Part shown: in pieces, positions 25,927 to 34,145 of the stretch | Numbering within the stretch: position 1 is the stretch's first letter | Layout of the letters: each line of letters starts with the position of its first letter | Assembly (NCBI RefSeq): GCF_900101595.1 | Contig: NZ_FMYY01000025.1 | Span: 36,552-100,551 of the forward strand | Length of the DNA stretch: 64,000 nucleotides | Direction of reading: 5' to 3' | Source: Paenibacillus sp. cl123 | Lineage (GTDB): Bacteria; Bacillota; Bacilli; Paenibacillales; NBRC-103111 | The notes under the pieces: model-generated | Database searches by the model: none | Told to the model about the DNA's origin: nothing | The model's input: only the letters and a program-made list of their open reading frames with translations | Translations under genes and position numbers: made by a program

Positions 25927-27249
25927 ATGAGCAAAATTATCGTCCGCGGCGGCAAAAAGTTATCCGGCAGGGTTCGTATTCACGGAGCGAAAAATGCCGT
26001 GCTGCCCATTATCGCAGCCTCTCTTCTAGGAATGGAGGGGGAGAGCGTCATTCATGACGCGCCGCCTCTGGATGACGTCATGGTCATTAATAAGGTGCTT
26101 GAAAGCTTGGGCGTCGAAGTGGAATATAAGCATGAATCGATCCGGGTCAATGCGACGCGTATCGCAACTTGCGAGGCTTCCTATGAGCTGGTCCGCAAGA
26201 TGCGTGCTTCCTTCCTTGTGATGGGGCCGCTGCTTGCCCGAATGGGCCAGGCTCGCATATCGTTGCCGGGCGGCTGCGCCATCGGTACGAGACCGATCGA
26301 CCAGCATCTGAAAGGCTTTGAGGCCATGGGGGCCGAAATCGAACTCGGACAGGGCTATATCGAAGCTCGGGTTCAAGGGCGCTTGAAGGGCGCCAAGATT
26401 TATCTGGATGTGGCGAGTGTCGGAGCTACGGAAAATATTATGATGGCTGCGACACTGGCGGAAGGCACGACATTGATCGAGAATGCGGCCAAGGAGCCGG
26501 AGATCGTCGATCTGGCCAATTATTTGAATGCTATGGGCGCACGAATCCGCGGCGCCGGCACGGGGACGATCCGCATCGACGGAGTCGAACGGCTGGGCGG
26601 AGCGGTACATACGGTCATTCCAGACCGGATCGAAGCAGGTACATACATGATGGCAGCGGCAATCACGAACAGCGACCTGTATATCGAAGGAGCCATCGGC
26701 GATCATCTGCGGCCTGTTATCTCCAAGATGCAGGAGATGGGCGTACAGATCGACGAGGATGAAAACGGAATCCGCGTATTTGCGAGCCGTCCGCTGCGTT
26801 CGGTCGATGTGAAAACTTTGCCTTATCCCGGTTTTCCTACCGATATGCAATCTCAGATGATGGCGCTTCTGCTCACGGCTGACGGCACCAGCATCATAAC
26901 CGAGACGGTGTTCGAGAATCGGTTCATGCACGTGGAGCAGATGGTCAATATGAACGCCCAGATTAAAGTCGAGGGACGCACTGCCGTTATCAGCGGCGGC
27001 AGCAGGTTGCAGGGCGCCAAGGTATGTGCAACCGATCTGCGCGCCGGGGCGGCTTTGATACTGGCGGCGCTCGTGGCGGAAGGGGATACCGAGATTACGG
27101 GCATCCATCATATCGACCGCGGGTATGTCGAAATCACAGAAAAGCTGGCTCGGCTCGGAGCGGATATTCGCCGCTTGTCCGTAGAGCCGGAGGTAGAGCT
27201 GGAACCGGAAACTATGCCATTGTTCGCCGTACAGCCTACGCTGGCTTAA
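25927..27249 (+). CDS. murA: UDP-N-acetylglucosamine 1-carboxyvinyltransferase
   Basis: First committed step of peptidoglycan synthesis: transfers enolpyruvate from PEP to UDP-GlcNAc in the cytoplasm. 440 aa. The RIHGAKNAVLPIIAASLL N-terminus and the flexible loop PGGCAIGTRPID with the reactive Cys117 (the fosfomycin target) are present. ATG 25927 follows GGAGGGGG; the frame extends 15 codons upstream without support. The adjacent spoIID makes this the MurAA-type copy by synteny. The C-terminal tail EPEVELEPETMPLFAVQPTLA is a little longer than usual. Confidence 0.96.
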   Translation: MSKIIVRGGKKLSGRVRIHGAKNAVLPIIAASLLGMEGESVIHDAPPLDDVMVINKVLESLGVEVEYKHESIRVNATRIATCEASYELVRKMRASFLVMGPLLARMGQARISLPGGCAIGTRPIDQHLKGFEAMGAEIELGQGYIEARVQGRLKGAKIYLDVASVGATENIMMAATLAEGTTLIENAAKEPEIVDLANYLNAMGARIRGAGTGTIRIDGVERLGGAVHTVIPDRIEAGTYMMAAAITNSDLYIEGAIGDHLRPVISKMQEMGVQIDEDENGIRVFASRPLRSVDVKTLPYPGFPTDMQSQMMALLLTADGTSIITETVFENRFMHVEQMVNMNAQIKVEGRTAVISGGSRLQGAKVCATDLRAGAALILAALVAEGDTEITGIHHIDRGYVEITEKLARLGADIRRLSVEPEVELEPETMPLFAVQPTLA

Positions 27250-27290
27250 TAACGAAATAAAGCAAGCTCATCTGGAAGCCTTCACGCTGG

Positions 27291-27320
27291 CAGCCGCTCC
27301 CTTCATTGGGGCGGCTGTTT
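27291..27320 (+). terminator. probable terminator after murA
   Basis: CAGCCGC (27291-27297) pairs with GCGGCTG (27311-27317), extended by CCC/GGG next to one bulged T, followed by only TTT. A weak T run lowers confidence. Confidence 0.6.
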
Positions 27321-27376
27321 AACGTTGCGAGGGCGCTTCGGTCCGGTTGAAGAGCTGCATGGCTTCTCAGGCTCTG

Positions 27377-27473
27377 CAAGCTCCTACAGCTCTCCAAGCC
27401 TCCAAGCCCCCAAGCCCCATGCTCCCCATCTACGCTCCCCCAGCTCCACGCTCCTACAAGCTCCACCTGCTCC
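27377..27473. repeat. degenerate pyrimidine-rich octamer repeat
   Basis: About a dozen imperfect copies of CAAGCYCC/CAGCTCC/CGCTCC arranged in tandem, on the + strand almost free of G except in the repeated AGC. It lies in the 447-bp murA-spoIID gap. The frames through it are low-complexity and have no ribosome binding site, so it is not read as a gene. Confidence 0.65.
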
Positions 27474-27568
27474 TCAATCCTCGTCCGCTCTCTGCGAGTC
27501 TATCCATCTCCTAGCCGAGCCGCTCTTCCTGGCAGCAATCCGGTTGCGCCGGAACCTCTTTCTGCCGG

Positions 27569-27598
27569 GTTCTATTCTATCTTTTTCCCTCATAAGCT
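27569..27598 (+). promoter_or_regulatory. candidate sigma-E promoter for spoIID
   Basis: GTTCTATT (27569-27576), 14 bases, then CATAAGCT (27591-27598). The -10 keeps the CATAnnnT core and the -35 keeps 5 or 6 of 8 consensus positions. spoIID is a known sigma-E gene in B. subtilis. The start codon is 100 bases downstream. Confidence 0.4.
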
Positions 27599-27697
27599 AA
27601 TGTTACCCATGCAGCGCCGGTAGATAGCCGGTAGATAGTAGGAAGCAAGCTGCAGAGGAAAAGTCAGATAGAATGGAAGAGGAGTGGGAAGAGAAGC

Positions 27698-28756
27698 ATG
27701 ATGAAGTACAAGCTTTCCCGTACGCAGACCGCGTGGATTCGTTGGCTTTCTCTGTGGCTCCTCGGCTTTCTGGCTGTCGTCCTTCTGGTGCCGTGGCTTT
27801 TGGTAAGCTCGCCGACCGGAGAGTCTGAGCAGGGAAAGAAGATCGGAGCCGCAGAGAGCGGGGCCCATCCATCTAACGAAGCGGTGATGGTCCAGGTCCA
27901 TCTCAGCGGCAGTCAAGCGACGGAAGCGATCGAGCTGGAGTCCTACGTGCTGGGAGTCGTCGCTGCGGAGATGCCGATTGAATTCGAACCGGAGGCATTG
28001 AAGGCACAAGCATTGGCAGCTCGAACGTATATTGTGCGCCGGCTATTGAATGGCGAGACGGCGAACATGGCCGGCACAGCCGCAGTCGTGACAGACACTA
28101 CCCAGCATCAGGCTTACTTAACCGATGAAGAGCTGAAGCGTCGTTGGGGCCCGGAGAAATATGAAAGTAACCGGAGCAAGCTTAGGCAGGCGGTAGAAGC
28201 AACCAGAGGCGTCGTCATCACATACGGAGGACAGCCGATTGAGGCTAGTTATTTCTCGACAAGCAACGGTTATACGGAAAATTCGGAAGATTACTGGAAT
28301 ATGAAGCTTCCCTACTTGCGCAGCGTACCGAGTCCATGGGATGAGAGACTGTCGCCCAAATACAAGGACAGTGTCACGATCACGGCCAAGGAGCTGCAGC
28401 AGAAGCTGGGGCTTCCGTCCGCTGTTCCTGCGGCAACGGGCGGCAAGAGCGGATTAAGCGTGCTTGAGCGAAGCGAAGGCCAGCGGATCAAGCGGCTGAC
28501 GGCGGGTGGGCGAACCTTCACCGGTCGCGAGTTTCGGGAAAAGCTCGGTCTTGCCTCCAGTCAATTTCAGTGGAGCTACCAGAGCGGGAAGTGGACTTTT
28601 ACGACAACGGGTTACGGTCATGGAGTCGGCATGAGTCAATGGGGCGCTAACGGAATGGCGAAGGAAGGAAGGACGGCAAAGGAAATCATTCAATACTATT
28701 ATACCGGCGTGCAGCTCGAGCAAGCGGCTAATCTATGGAAAGGAAAAAGTTTCTAG
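27698..28756 (+). CDS. spoIID: stage II sporulation protein D (peptidoglycan lytic transglycosylase)
   Basis: Mother-cell membrane-anchored enzyme that degrades septal peptidoglycan during forespore engulfment, working with SpoIIM and SpoIIP. 352 aa: one N-terminal helix (about 15-36), then the SpoIID domain. The catalytic glutamate lies in VLGVVAAEMP (Glu91), and the ALAARTYIVRR and YGHGVGMSQWGANGMA motifs are intact. Start ATG 27698 (or the adjacent ATG 27701) follows AGAGGAG. It is separated from spoIIQ by 64 bases. Confidence 0.95.
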   Translation: MMKYKLSRTQTAWIRWLSLWLLGFLAVVLLVPWLLVSSPTGESEQGKKIGAAESGAHPSNEAVMVQVHLSGSQATEAIELESYVLGVVAAEMPIEFEPEALKAQALAARTYIVRRLLNGETANMAGTAAVVTDTTQHQAYLTDEELKRRWGPEKYESNRSKLRQAVEATRGVVITYGGQPIEASYFSTSNGYTENSEDYWNMKLPYLRSVPSPWDERLSPKYKDSVTITAKELQQKLGLPSAVPAATGGKSGLSVLERSEGQRIKRLTAGGRTFTGREFREKLGLASSQFQWSYQSGKWTFTTTGYGHGVGMSQWGANGMAKEGRTAKEIIQYYYTGVQLEQAANLWKGKSF

Positions 28757-28773
28757 ACGTACGGAGGAGCCGC

Positions 28774-28801
28774 GTATAAATCTCGCAAATCCGGCAAGAC
28801 T
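28774..28801 (+). promoter_or_regulatory. sigma-F promoter for spoIIQ
   Basis: GTATA (28774-28778), 14 bases, then GGCAAGACT (28793-28801), which matches the GGnnAnAnT -10 consensus at every fixed position. It is placed 20 bases before the spoIIQ start, as expected for a forespore gene. Confidence 0.7.
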
Positions 28802-28820
28802 GGTTAGCGAGGTGATATAA

Positions 28821-29555
28821 ATGAGTGAACAAAAGAAAGATTTCCAAGTCCAAGAAGAAGCTCCTAAATCAAACGAGGGAGCGCAAAACGGCAATACCTC
28901 ATCCTGGAAGAGATTGCTCGGTAAGAAGTGGGTTTTCCCGGCGACGTACATGGCAGCAGCGGCAATCATCTTAACGTTAATGTGGGTGTACCAGGGAGCG
29001 GGAACGTTCGATGCGAACAAAACCGCGATCACGGACTCCACGAAGACGGGAACGGTATCGGACAGTGTAACGGGACCGGATGCCGTCGCCACCAGCGCCA
29101 AGCAGGAGACGATGCAGTGGCCAGTCGCCAACCGCGCCGAGCATGAAGTGATTTTGCAGTTCTTCGACAACAAAGCATCTAACGAAGTGCGTCAAGCCGC
29201 TATGGTCGAGTATGGCGATACGTTCACTCCGCATATCGGGATGGACTTTGCCAACGCCGACAACCAAACCTTCGACGTACTGGCTGTAGCCAGCGGCAAG
29301 GTGACAGCCGTGCAGAAGGACCCTATCGTAGGCAATCTGGTAGAAATCACGCACAGCAGCGGGCTCGTATCGATCTATCAGAGCTTGGCCGACGTCAAGG
29401 TCGTCAAGGACGCCGAAGTCAAGAAGGGCGATGTGCTGGCCAAAGCCGGCCGCAACGAGCTGGAGAAGGATCAGGGCGTTCACCTGCACTTCGAGCTCCG
29501 GCAAGGCCAGGGCGGACCGGCGCTCAATCCCGAGCAATACATCTCGGAGCCATAA
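28821..29555 (+). CDS. spoIIQ: stage II sporulation protein Q, LytM/M23 domain
   Basis: Forespore membrane protein that pairs with SpoIIIAH across the septum to hold the engulfing membranes and form the feeding-tube channel. 244 aa: cytoplasmic N-terminus, one helix (about 40-58) and a LytM domain (about 100-244). The four zinc ligands of active M23 peptidases are all present: His138 and Asp142 (HIGMD), His221 and His223 (HLH). The B. subtilis protein is reported to have a degenerate site, so this copy might be catalytically active or at least metal-binding. ATG 28821 follows GAGGTGAT. Confidence 0.92.
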   Translation: MSEQKKDFQVQEEAPKSNEGAQNGNTSSWKRLLGKKWVFPATYMAAAAIILTLMWVYQGAGTFDANKTAITDSTKTGTVSDSVTGPDAVATSAKQETMQWPVANRAEHEVILQFFDNKASNEVRQAAMVEYGDTFTPHIGMDFANADNQTFDVLAVASGKVTAVQKDPIVGNLVEITHSSGLVSIYQSLADVKVVKDAEVKKGDVLAKAGRNELEKDQGVHLHFELRQGQGGPALNPEQYISEP

Positions 29556-29576
29556 TCAGTAAGCAGAGAAGCAGCA

Positions 29577-29607
29577 AGCAGGGGGGCAAGAGCTCCTCTG
29601 CTTTTTC
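29577..29607 (+). terminator. intrinsic terminator after spoIIQ
   Basis: AGCAGGGGGGC (29577-29587) pairs with GCTCCTCTGCT (29592-29602) using a few G-T pairs, loop AAGA, followed by a T run. Confidence 0.8.
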
Positions 29608-29702
29608 TTCGGATTAGGGCATTTTCGTGGATTTCCGGGCTGTTCCCGGCTTGTCCTTTGAAAATAATTGTACATTCCAAGCTTGTCACAGTCAGGAAAC
29701 AA

Positions 29703-29731
29703 AGAATATAAGCGTGCGCCCCTCATATACT
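29703..29731 (+). promoter_or_regulatory. sigma-E promoter for spoIIID
   Basis: AGAATATA (29703-29710), 13 bases, then CATATACT (29724-29731), close to the CATAYAMT -10 consensus. spoIIID is an early sigma-E gene in B. subtilis. The start codon is 35 bases downstream. Confidence 0.65.
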
Positions 29732-29765
29732 GTACCAAACTAACTCGAGTAGGGAGGCGAGGGGA

Positions 29766-30053
29766 GTGCACGATTACATCAAGGAACGAACCATCAAGAT
29801 CGGCCGCTGCCTGGTGGAAACCAAGCACACGGTCCGCACCATAGCCAAGGAATTCGGAGTCTCCAAGAGCACGGTGCACAAGGATCTCACGGAGCGTCTG
29901 CCGGAAATTAATCCGGAGCTTGCCAATCAGGTCAAGCATATTCTGGAATACCACAAGTCCATCCGTCACCTGCGCGGGGGGGAAGCGACCAAGATCAAGT
30001 ATCGGAAAACGCGTAATCCCAAAAACCAGGAAAAGCTTGTCACGGTGAAGTAG
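29766..30053 (+). CDS. spoIIID: sporulation transcriptional regulator SpoIIID
   Basis: Small DNA-binding protein of 95 aa that tunes the sigma-E regulon and permits sigma-K appearance in the mother cell. The N-terminal MHDYIKERTIKIG, the helix-turn-helix TIAKEFGVSKSTVHKDLTER and the basic C-terminal region HKSIRHLRGGEATKIKY match the family almost residue for residue. The start is GTG 29766 with GGAGGCGAGGGG upstream. Placement between spoIIQ and mbl is conserved in Bacillales. Confidence 0.97.
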   Translation: MHDYIKERTIKIGRCLVETKHTVRTIAKEFGVSKSTVHKDLTERLPEINPELANQVKHILEYHKSIRHLRGGEATKIKYRKTRNPKNQEKLVTVK

Positions 30054-30135
30054 CAATTCGGCGGCTAGTACGGCTTATATTTGGGCCGCCCTTCCTTGGA
30101 ACATATCCGAAAATCAGTAACGAGCGGAGGAATAT

Positions 30136-30198
30136 ATGGCATTCCGAAAGGCTCCAGCGCTTGCCTGTAAGCCTAATTGCAGCAAGCGGCTTAAATAA
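30136..30198 (+). CDS. possible 20-aa small protein between spoIIID and mbl
   Basis: ATG 30136 is preceded by GGAGG five bases upstream and opens a 20-codon frame encoding MAFRKAPALACKPNCSKRLK, a basic peptide with two cysteines. It lies in the 392-bp gap between spoIIID and mbl and is followed 10 bases later by a hairpin. No homolog is known to me; it may be a leader peptide, a sporulation microprotein, or chance. Confidence 0.3.
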   Translation: MAFRKAPALACKPNCSKRLK

Positions 30199-30207
30199 GC
30201 ATACGCT

Positions 30208-30262
30208 TTGAAGCCGGATTCCTGGTGTTTCTACACATGGCGATTCGGATATCCGGTTTCAA
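30208..30262 (+). other. two-tier RNA hairpin upstream of mbl
   Basis: TTGAAGCCGGAT (30208-30219) pairs with ATCCGGTTTCAA (30251-30262), one G-T pair in 12; an inner GTGT/ACAC hairpin with loop TTCT lies within. There is no T run, so it is not a plain terminator. The rest of the gap up to 30445 holds no clear promoter; TATAAC at 30380 lacks a -35. Confidence 0.5.
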
Positions 30263-30445
30263 TGGCGGTTGGAGGATCGGACGGACTCTGAAGCAGACGG
30301 GGCACAAGCGAGATTTGTCGAAAAATCAGTCGTAAAAAAGAGGAATTTCCAAGAGAATGGCGAATTTACTTACATATCGTATAACAGTCGCAATTCCGCT
30401 TCTTCATGGAAGGTTGGACGGTTGGTTAGGGAGGATTAATTGAGG

Positions 30446-31444
30446 ATGTTAAGCAAGGATATCGGAATAGATCTGGGGACTGCAAACGTCCTGATTCATG
30501 TCAAAGGTCGGGGCGTAGTCCTGGATGAGCCGTCGGTTGTCGCCATCGAGAGCGATACGAAACGGGTGCTGGCGGTGGGCGAGGAGGCCCGTCGCATGGT
30601 TGGACGGACACCGGGCAATATCGTGGCCATCCGTCCGCTCAAGGATGGAGTCATTGCCGATTTCGAGATTACGGAAATGATGCTGAAGTACTTCATTAAT
30701 AAAGTGGGCGGGAAAAACTGGTACAGCCATCCCCGCATCCTTATCTGCGCTCCGACGAACATCACGTCCGTCGAGCAGAAAGCGATCCGGGAAGCAGCCG
30801 AGCGCAGCGGTGCGCGGGAAGTGTTTCTGGAGGAGGAGCCCAAGGCTGCTGCGATCGGAGCCGGGATGGATATTTTCGAGCCCAGCGGCAATATGGTCGT
30901 GGATATCGGCGGCGGTACGACAGATGTGGCGGTATTGTCGATGGGCGATATCGTCACGTCTTCCTCCGTCAAAAATGCGGGGGACAAGTTCGACCTGTCC
31001 ATCATGAAGTATATCAAAAGCAAGTACAAGCTGCTGATCGGCGAGCGGACGAGCGAGGATATCAAGATCAAGATCGGAACCGTGCATCCGGACCAGAAAC
31101 GCGAGACGATGGATATTCGCGGACGCGATATGGTAAGCGGTCTTCCGCTGACATTGACGATCAACTCCCACGAGATCAAGGAAGCGCTGTGGGAGCCGAT
31201 CTCTACGATTGTGACGGCAGCCAAAACGGTGCTGGAGAGAACGCCGCCCGAATTGTCGGCCGATATTATCGACCGGGGCGTCATCCTGACCGGTGGAGGG
31301 GCCATGCTGCATGGGCTTGATCAGCTGCTGGCGGACGAGCTGAAGGTCCCGGTGCTGATCGCGGAGGACCCGATGCATTGCGTGGTCAAAGGAACGGGCA
31401 TTATGCTGGACAACCTGGATAAAGTTTCGAAACGCAAATTTTAG
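30446..31444 (+). CDS. mbl: MreB-family rod-shape protein Mbl
   Basis: Bacterial actin that organises side-wall peptidoglycan synthesis at the inner membrane face. 332 aa. DIGIDLGTANVLIHVKG (phosphate 1), VVDIGGGTTDVAVLS (phosphate 2) and GVILTGGGAMLHGLDQLL (adenosine) motifs are intact. It is closer in recalled sequence to Mbl than to MreB or MreBH, and the neighbours spoIIID and flhO agree. Start ATG 30446 follows AGGGAGG; TTG 30440 is a two-codon longer alternative. Confidence 0.94.
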   Translation: MLSKDIGIDLGTANVLIHVKGRGVVLDEPSVVAIESDTKRVLAVGEEARRMVGRTPGNIVAIRPLKDGVIADFEITEMMLKYFINKVGGKNWYSHPRILICAPTNITSVEQKAIREAAERSGAREVFLEEEPKAAAIGAGMDIFEPSGNMVVDIGGGTTDVAVLSMGDIVTSSSVKNAGDKFDLSIMKYIKSKYKLLIGERTSEDIKIKIGTVHPDQKRETMDIRGRDMVSGLPLTLTINSHEIKEALWEPISTIVTAAKTVLERTPPELSADIIDRGVILTGGGAMLHGLDQLLADELKVPVLIAEDPMHCVVKGTGIMLDNLDKVSKRKF

Positions 31445-31459
31445 GGAGGCACGCCATTC

Positions 31460-32359
31460 ATGCTAAGAGGCTTGTATACCGCCGCTTCCGGAATGATCGC
31501 TCAGCAGCGCAAGCATGATATCGTAACGAACAATATATCGAACATCAACACGCCGGGCTTCAAGGGCGGCAACGGCATCAGCCGGTCATTTCCGGAGATG
31601 CTGATTTCGCGCGTGCGGGGCGGTCAGGATGAGCCGGGCTCCGCTTCGATCGGACGCCTTCACACGGGAGTGATGGCGGAGGAGAACGTTTCGCTGCATG
31701 CGCAGGGCGATATTCAGGAAACGAACAATCCCTTCGACTTCGCGCTGGTATCCAACATTCAGGTGCCGGGCGCTCAGTTCGACAGCTCGGGCAAGTATGT
31801 GGATGAGAACGGACAGCGAATCGTTCAGCCGCAAGCCTTCTTCACCGTGGCGGGCAACGGGGGGGAAGAGCGGTATTCCCTGAACGGCAAGTTTTCTCTG
31901 GACGCGACCGGACAACTGATCGATTCGGATGGCCGCCAAGTGCTTGGCCGTGATGGACAACCTATCGTGCTGGTGGAGCCGGGAACCCGGACGCCGATAA
32001 CCAACTTCCGGATCACGCGGTCCGGCGTCTTTACGAATGTGGATGGACAACCTATCCTGGGCTTGGATAATCAGCCGATGGCGATGAGAATTACCCGCAT
32101 CGAAGACCCTAATGCGCTGGTGCGCGAAGGCAACGGTCTGTATCGGCTCGCCGATCCCGATCAGGGCGGCTTTCGTCTGATCGACGAGCAGGATCAGGTT
32201 GAGGTGCGTCAGGGTTATATGGAACGCTCGAATGTCGACGCCGGCCAATCGATGGTTGACCTGATGTCCGCCTTGCGCGCGTATGAGGCCAACCAGAAGA
32301 TGGTGCAATATTACGACAAGAGCATGGAGAAGGCTGTTAATGAGATCGGCCGTGTGTAA
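31460..32359 (+). CDS. flhO: flagellar basal-body rod protein, FlhO (FlgF/G-like)
   Basis: Distal or proximal rod component of the flagellum, 299 aa. The N-terminal helix LRGLYTAASGMIAQQRKHDIV with NNISNINTPGFK is the axial-protein signature, and the C-terminal motif SNVDAGQSMVDLMSALRAYEANQKMV is the matching partner helix. ATG 31460 is 15 bases after mbl with TAGGGAGG upstream. In B. subtilis flhO and flhP also follow mbl. Confidence 0.93.
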   Translation: MLRGLYTAASGMIAQQRKHDIVTNNISNINTPGFKGGNGISRSFPEMLISRVRGGQDEPGSASIGRLHTGVMAEENVSLHAQGDIQETNNPFDFALVSNIQVPGAQFDSSGKYVDENGQRIVQPQAFFTVAGNGGEERYSLNGKFSLDATGQLIDSDGRQVLGRDGQPIVLVEPGTRTPITNFRITRSGVFTNVDGQPILGLDNQPMAMRITRIEDPNALVREGNGLYRLADPDQGGFRLIDEQDQVEVRQGYMERSNVDAGQSMVDLMSALRAYEANQKMVQYYDKSMEKAVNEIGRV

Positions 32360-32413
32360 GCAGGCTTGGCCTGTGATTTCCTTCCCCAGGCTTTAATCAG
32401 GAGGAATGCTTAG

Positions 32414-33286
32414 ATGAATAACTCGATGATCAACTCTTCGGTAAGCATGCATGCCCTGCAGCAAAAACTCGACCTGCTTGCGAACAATATATCGAATGTG
32501 AATACGACCGGCTACAAGCGGAAGGAAGCGTCGTTCCAGGACGTGCTTACGAGTGTGAAGCAGCAGCCGCAAAGCTTTCAAAAGGAAGGCCGGCTGACGC
32601 CGCTTGGGTATAATCAGGGCTGGGGCAGCAAGCTGGTGGAAGCCCAGATCAATATGGAGCAGGGCTCGCTGCAGAACACGCTGAATCCGCTTGACTTCGC
32701 CATCGAGGGCAACGGATTGTTCGAAATCGCTACGGTCACGCTGGATGCGAACAACGAGCCGGTGCAGACGGTTCGCTGGACGCGTAACGGGGCGTTCGAC
32801 GTCTCTCCATCCGTCGATCCCGGAGATCCGGACGGCTATCTGACGACCAAGGACGGCCATTATATCGTGGGTACGGATAATAACCCGATCCGGGTTCCGG
32901 CGAACCACCGCTTGACCGTACAGCCTAATGGCCTGGTCATCGCCTATGATGAAACCGACCGCACCGCACCGCCGGTCGAGCTGGGCCAGATCAAGACGGT
33001 TCGGGTCGTCCGTCCTCAGCTGCTTCAGCAGGTCGGGGAGAATCTGTATGCCTTGTCAGCCGCCATAACGCCCGAGCAGCGGGAAGAGATTTTGCAGACC
33101 GTGACCGAGGAAAACAATACGGTAGATCCGATCACGGTGCGGCAAGGCTTTATCGAGCAATCGAACGTTAATCTGTCGGAAGAGATGACGGAGCTTGTGA
33201 TGGTGCAGCGGGCTTTCCAGCTTAACGCGCGAGCTGTCGCATCAGCCGACCAATTGATGAATCTGGCCAATAATTTGCGCGTGTAA
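32414..33286 (+). CDS. flhP: flagellar basal-body rod protein, FlhP (FlgG-like)
   Basis: Second rod/hook-basal protein, 290 aa. It has NNISNVNTTGYKRKEASFQD at the N-terminus, a central beta domain with NPLDFAIEGNGLFE, and the C-terminal QGFIEQSNVNLSEEMTELVMVQRAFQLNARAV helix split here for length. ATG 32414 follows CAGGAGGA. It and flhO are probably co-transcribed; the gap is 54 bases without a terminator. Confidence 0.93.
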   Translation: MNNSMINSSVSMHALQQKLDLLANNISNVNTTGYKRKEASFQDVLTSVKQQPQSFQKEGRLTPLGYNQGWGSKLVEAQINMEQGSLQNTLNPLDFAIEGNGLFEIATVTLDANNEPVQTVRWTRNGAFDVSPSVDPGDPDGYLTTKDGHYIVGTDNNPIRVPANHRLTVQPNGLVIAYDETDRTAPPVELGQIKTVRVVRPQLLQQVGENLYALSAAITPEQREEILQTVTEENNTVDPITVRQGFIEQSNVNLSEEMTELVMVQRAFQLNARAVASADQLMNLANNLRV

Positions 33287-33314
33287 TGGCCGTACGCAAA
33301 GCGAGGTAGACGGT

Positions 33315-33533
33315 TTGAGCGATAACCGAAAGAAGGCGAAGCCGGCAGCCAAAACGTGGGTCAAAGTGATCAAGGGGATCATACGATGGACGTGGGTCCC
33401 GATTGCCTGCGTGGCAGCGCTTTTCATAGGACTTTCGATTGGATATGTATATATCGGCAAGCAGCCGATGAACGAGGTATTTCACCTCTCCACTTGGCGC
33501 CATTTATTCGACCTTATATTTGCCAATACGTAA
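33315..33533 (+). CDS. small EpuA-type membrane protein (often annotated RNA polymerase subunit beta)
   Basis: A 72-aa protein with a basic N-terminus, one helix (about residues 26-50, VPIACVAALFIGLSIGYVYIG) and a short tail VFHLSTWRHLFDLIFANT. This matches the EpuA family (PF11772), commonly mis-named as an RNA polymerase beta subunit; it has no polymerase domain. Start TTG 33315 lies about eight bases after GAGGT. It follows flhP and precedes a terminator. Function is unknown. Confidence 0.8.
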   Translation: MSDNRKKAKPAAKTWVKVIKGIIRWTWVPIACVAALFIGLSIGYVYIGKQPMNEVFHLSTWRHLFDLIFANT

Positions 33534-33551
33534 GTAGCCAGGCTTATCAAG

Positions 33552-33579
33552 ACTCCCGCTCAGGGAGTTTTATTTTTTT
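33552..33579 (+). terminator. intrinsic terminator after the flhO-flhP unit
   Basis: ACTCCC (33552-33557) and GGGAGT (33563-33568) with loop GCTCA, followed by TTTATTTTTTT. Confidence 0.85.
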
Positions 33580-33596
33580 CCTGATAAAGGTATAAT
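33568..33596 (+). promoter_or_regulatory. possible promoter for the phosphatidyltransferase gene
   Basis: TATAAT at 33591-33596 is perfect, but the -35 region, TTTTAT 17 bases upstream, is poor and overlaps the terminator tail. Confidence 0.35.
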
Positions 33597-33623
33597 GGAT
33601 GGATGTAGGGGGGAACAAGTGCT

Positions 33624-34145
33624 GTGTGGAATCTGCCCAATGCCTTAACGTTATGCCGCCTTTTCCTGATTCCCGTATATGGGGTGGTTTTTGCGTCAGG
33701 TTACATCAAGAGCGCTTTCTTTGTGCTGCTCGCGGCAGGAATTACCGATGTGCTGGATGGTTATTGGGCGCGCAGGCATAATCAGGTGACAGCTCTCGGA
33801 AGTATGCTGGACCCGCTGGCGGACAAGCTGATGATGCTGACGGTTATTTTGTCGCTGGTATTTTCAGGCATGATCTCGTGGCTGGCGGCTGCAGCTATCT
33901 TTCTGCGTGACGCGGGGATGATTGTCGGTTCGGCCTTCTTCCATTTCCGCGGCAAGAAGACGGTGCCGGCCAATGCGCTTGGCAAGCTGACAACGGTGCT
34001 TTATTATGTCGCTATCCTGCTGATCGTGTTCCAGCTGCCGTTTGCCGCTGCTTATCTCTGGTTTGTGATCATCGTTTCCTTTGTGGCATCGGGACTATAT
34101 ATCCTGCAATTCCAATTATTGAACAAGCGCAAGGCCGAGCCATAA
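33624..34145 (+). CDS. pgsA: CDP-alcohol phosphatidyltransferase (PgsA-like)
   Basis: Integral membrane enzyme of phospholipid synthesis, 173 aa with about five helices. The catalytic motif DGxxAR is present as DVLDGYWARR, followed by LGSMLDPLADK, giving the full D-x2-D-G-x2-A-R-x8-G-x3-D-x3-D pattern. The substrate is probably glycerol-3-phosphate (phosphatidylglycerophosphate synthase), judged by length and N-terminal WNLPNALTLCRLFLIP, but cardiolipin-type relatives cannot be excluded. The start is GTG 33624 with AGGGGGGA ten bases upstream. Confidence 0.85.
   Translation: MWNLPNALTLCRLFLIPVYGVVFASGYIKSAFFVLLAAGITDVLDGYWARRHNQVTALGSMLDPLADKLMMLTVILSLVFSGMISWLAAAAIFLRDAGMIVGSAFFHFRGKKTVPANALGKLTTVLYYVAILLIVFQLPFAAAYLWFVIIVSFVASGLYILQFQLLNKRKAEP

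Noticed and set aside
27325..27600. 91-codon frame across the octamer repeat
   Set aside because: Low-complexity Ser/Pro translation with no start signal; explained by the repeat.
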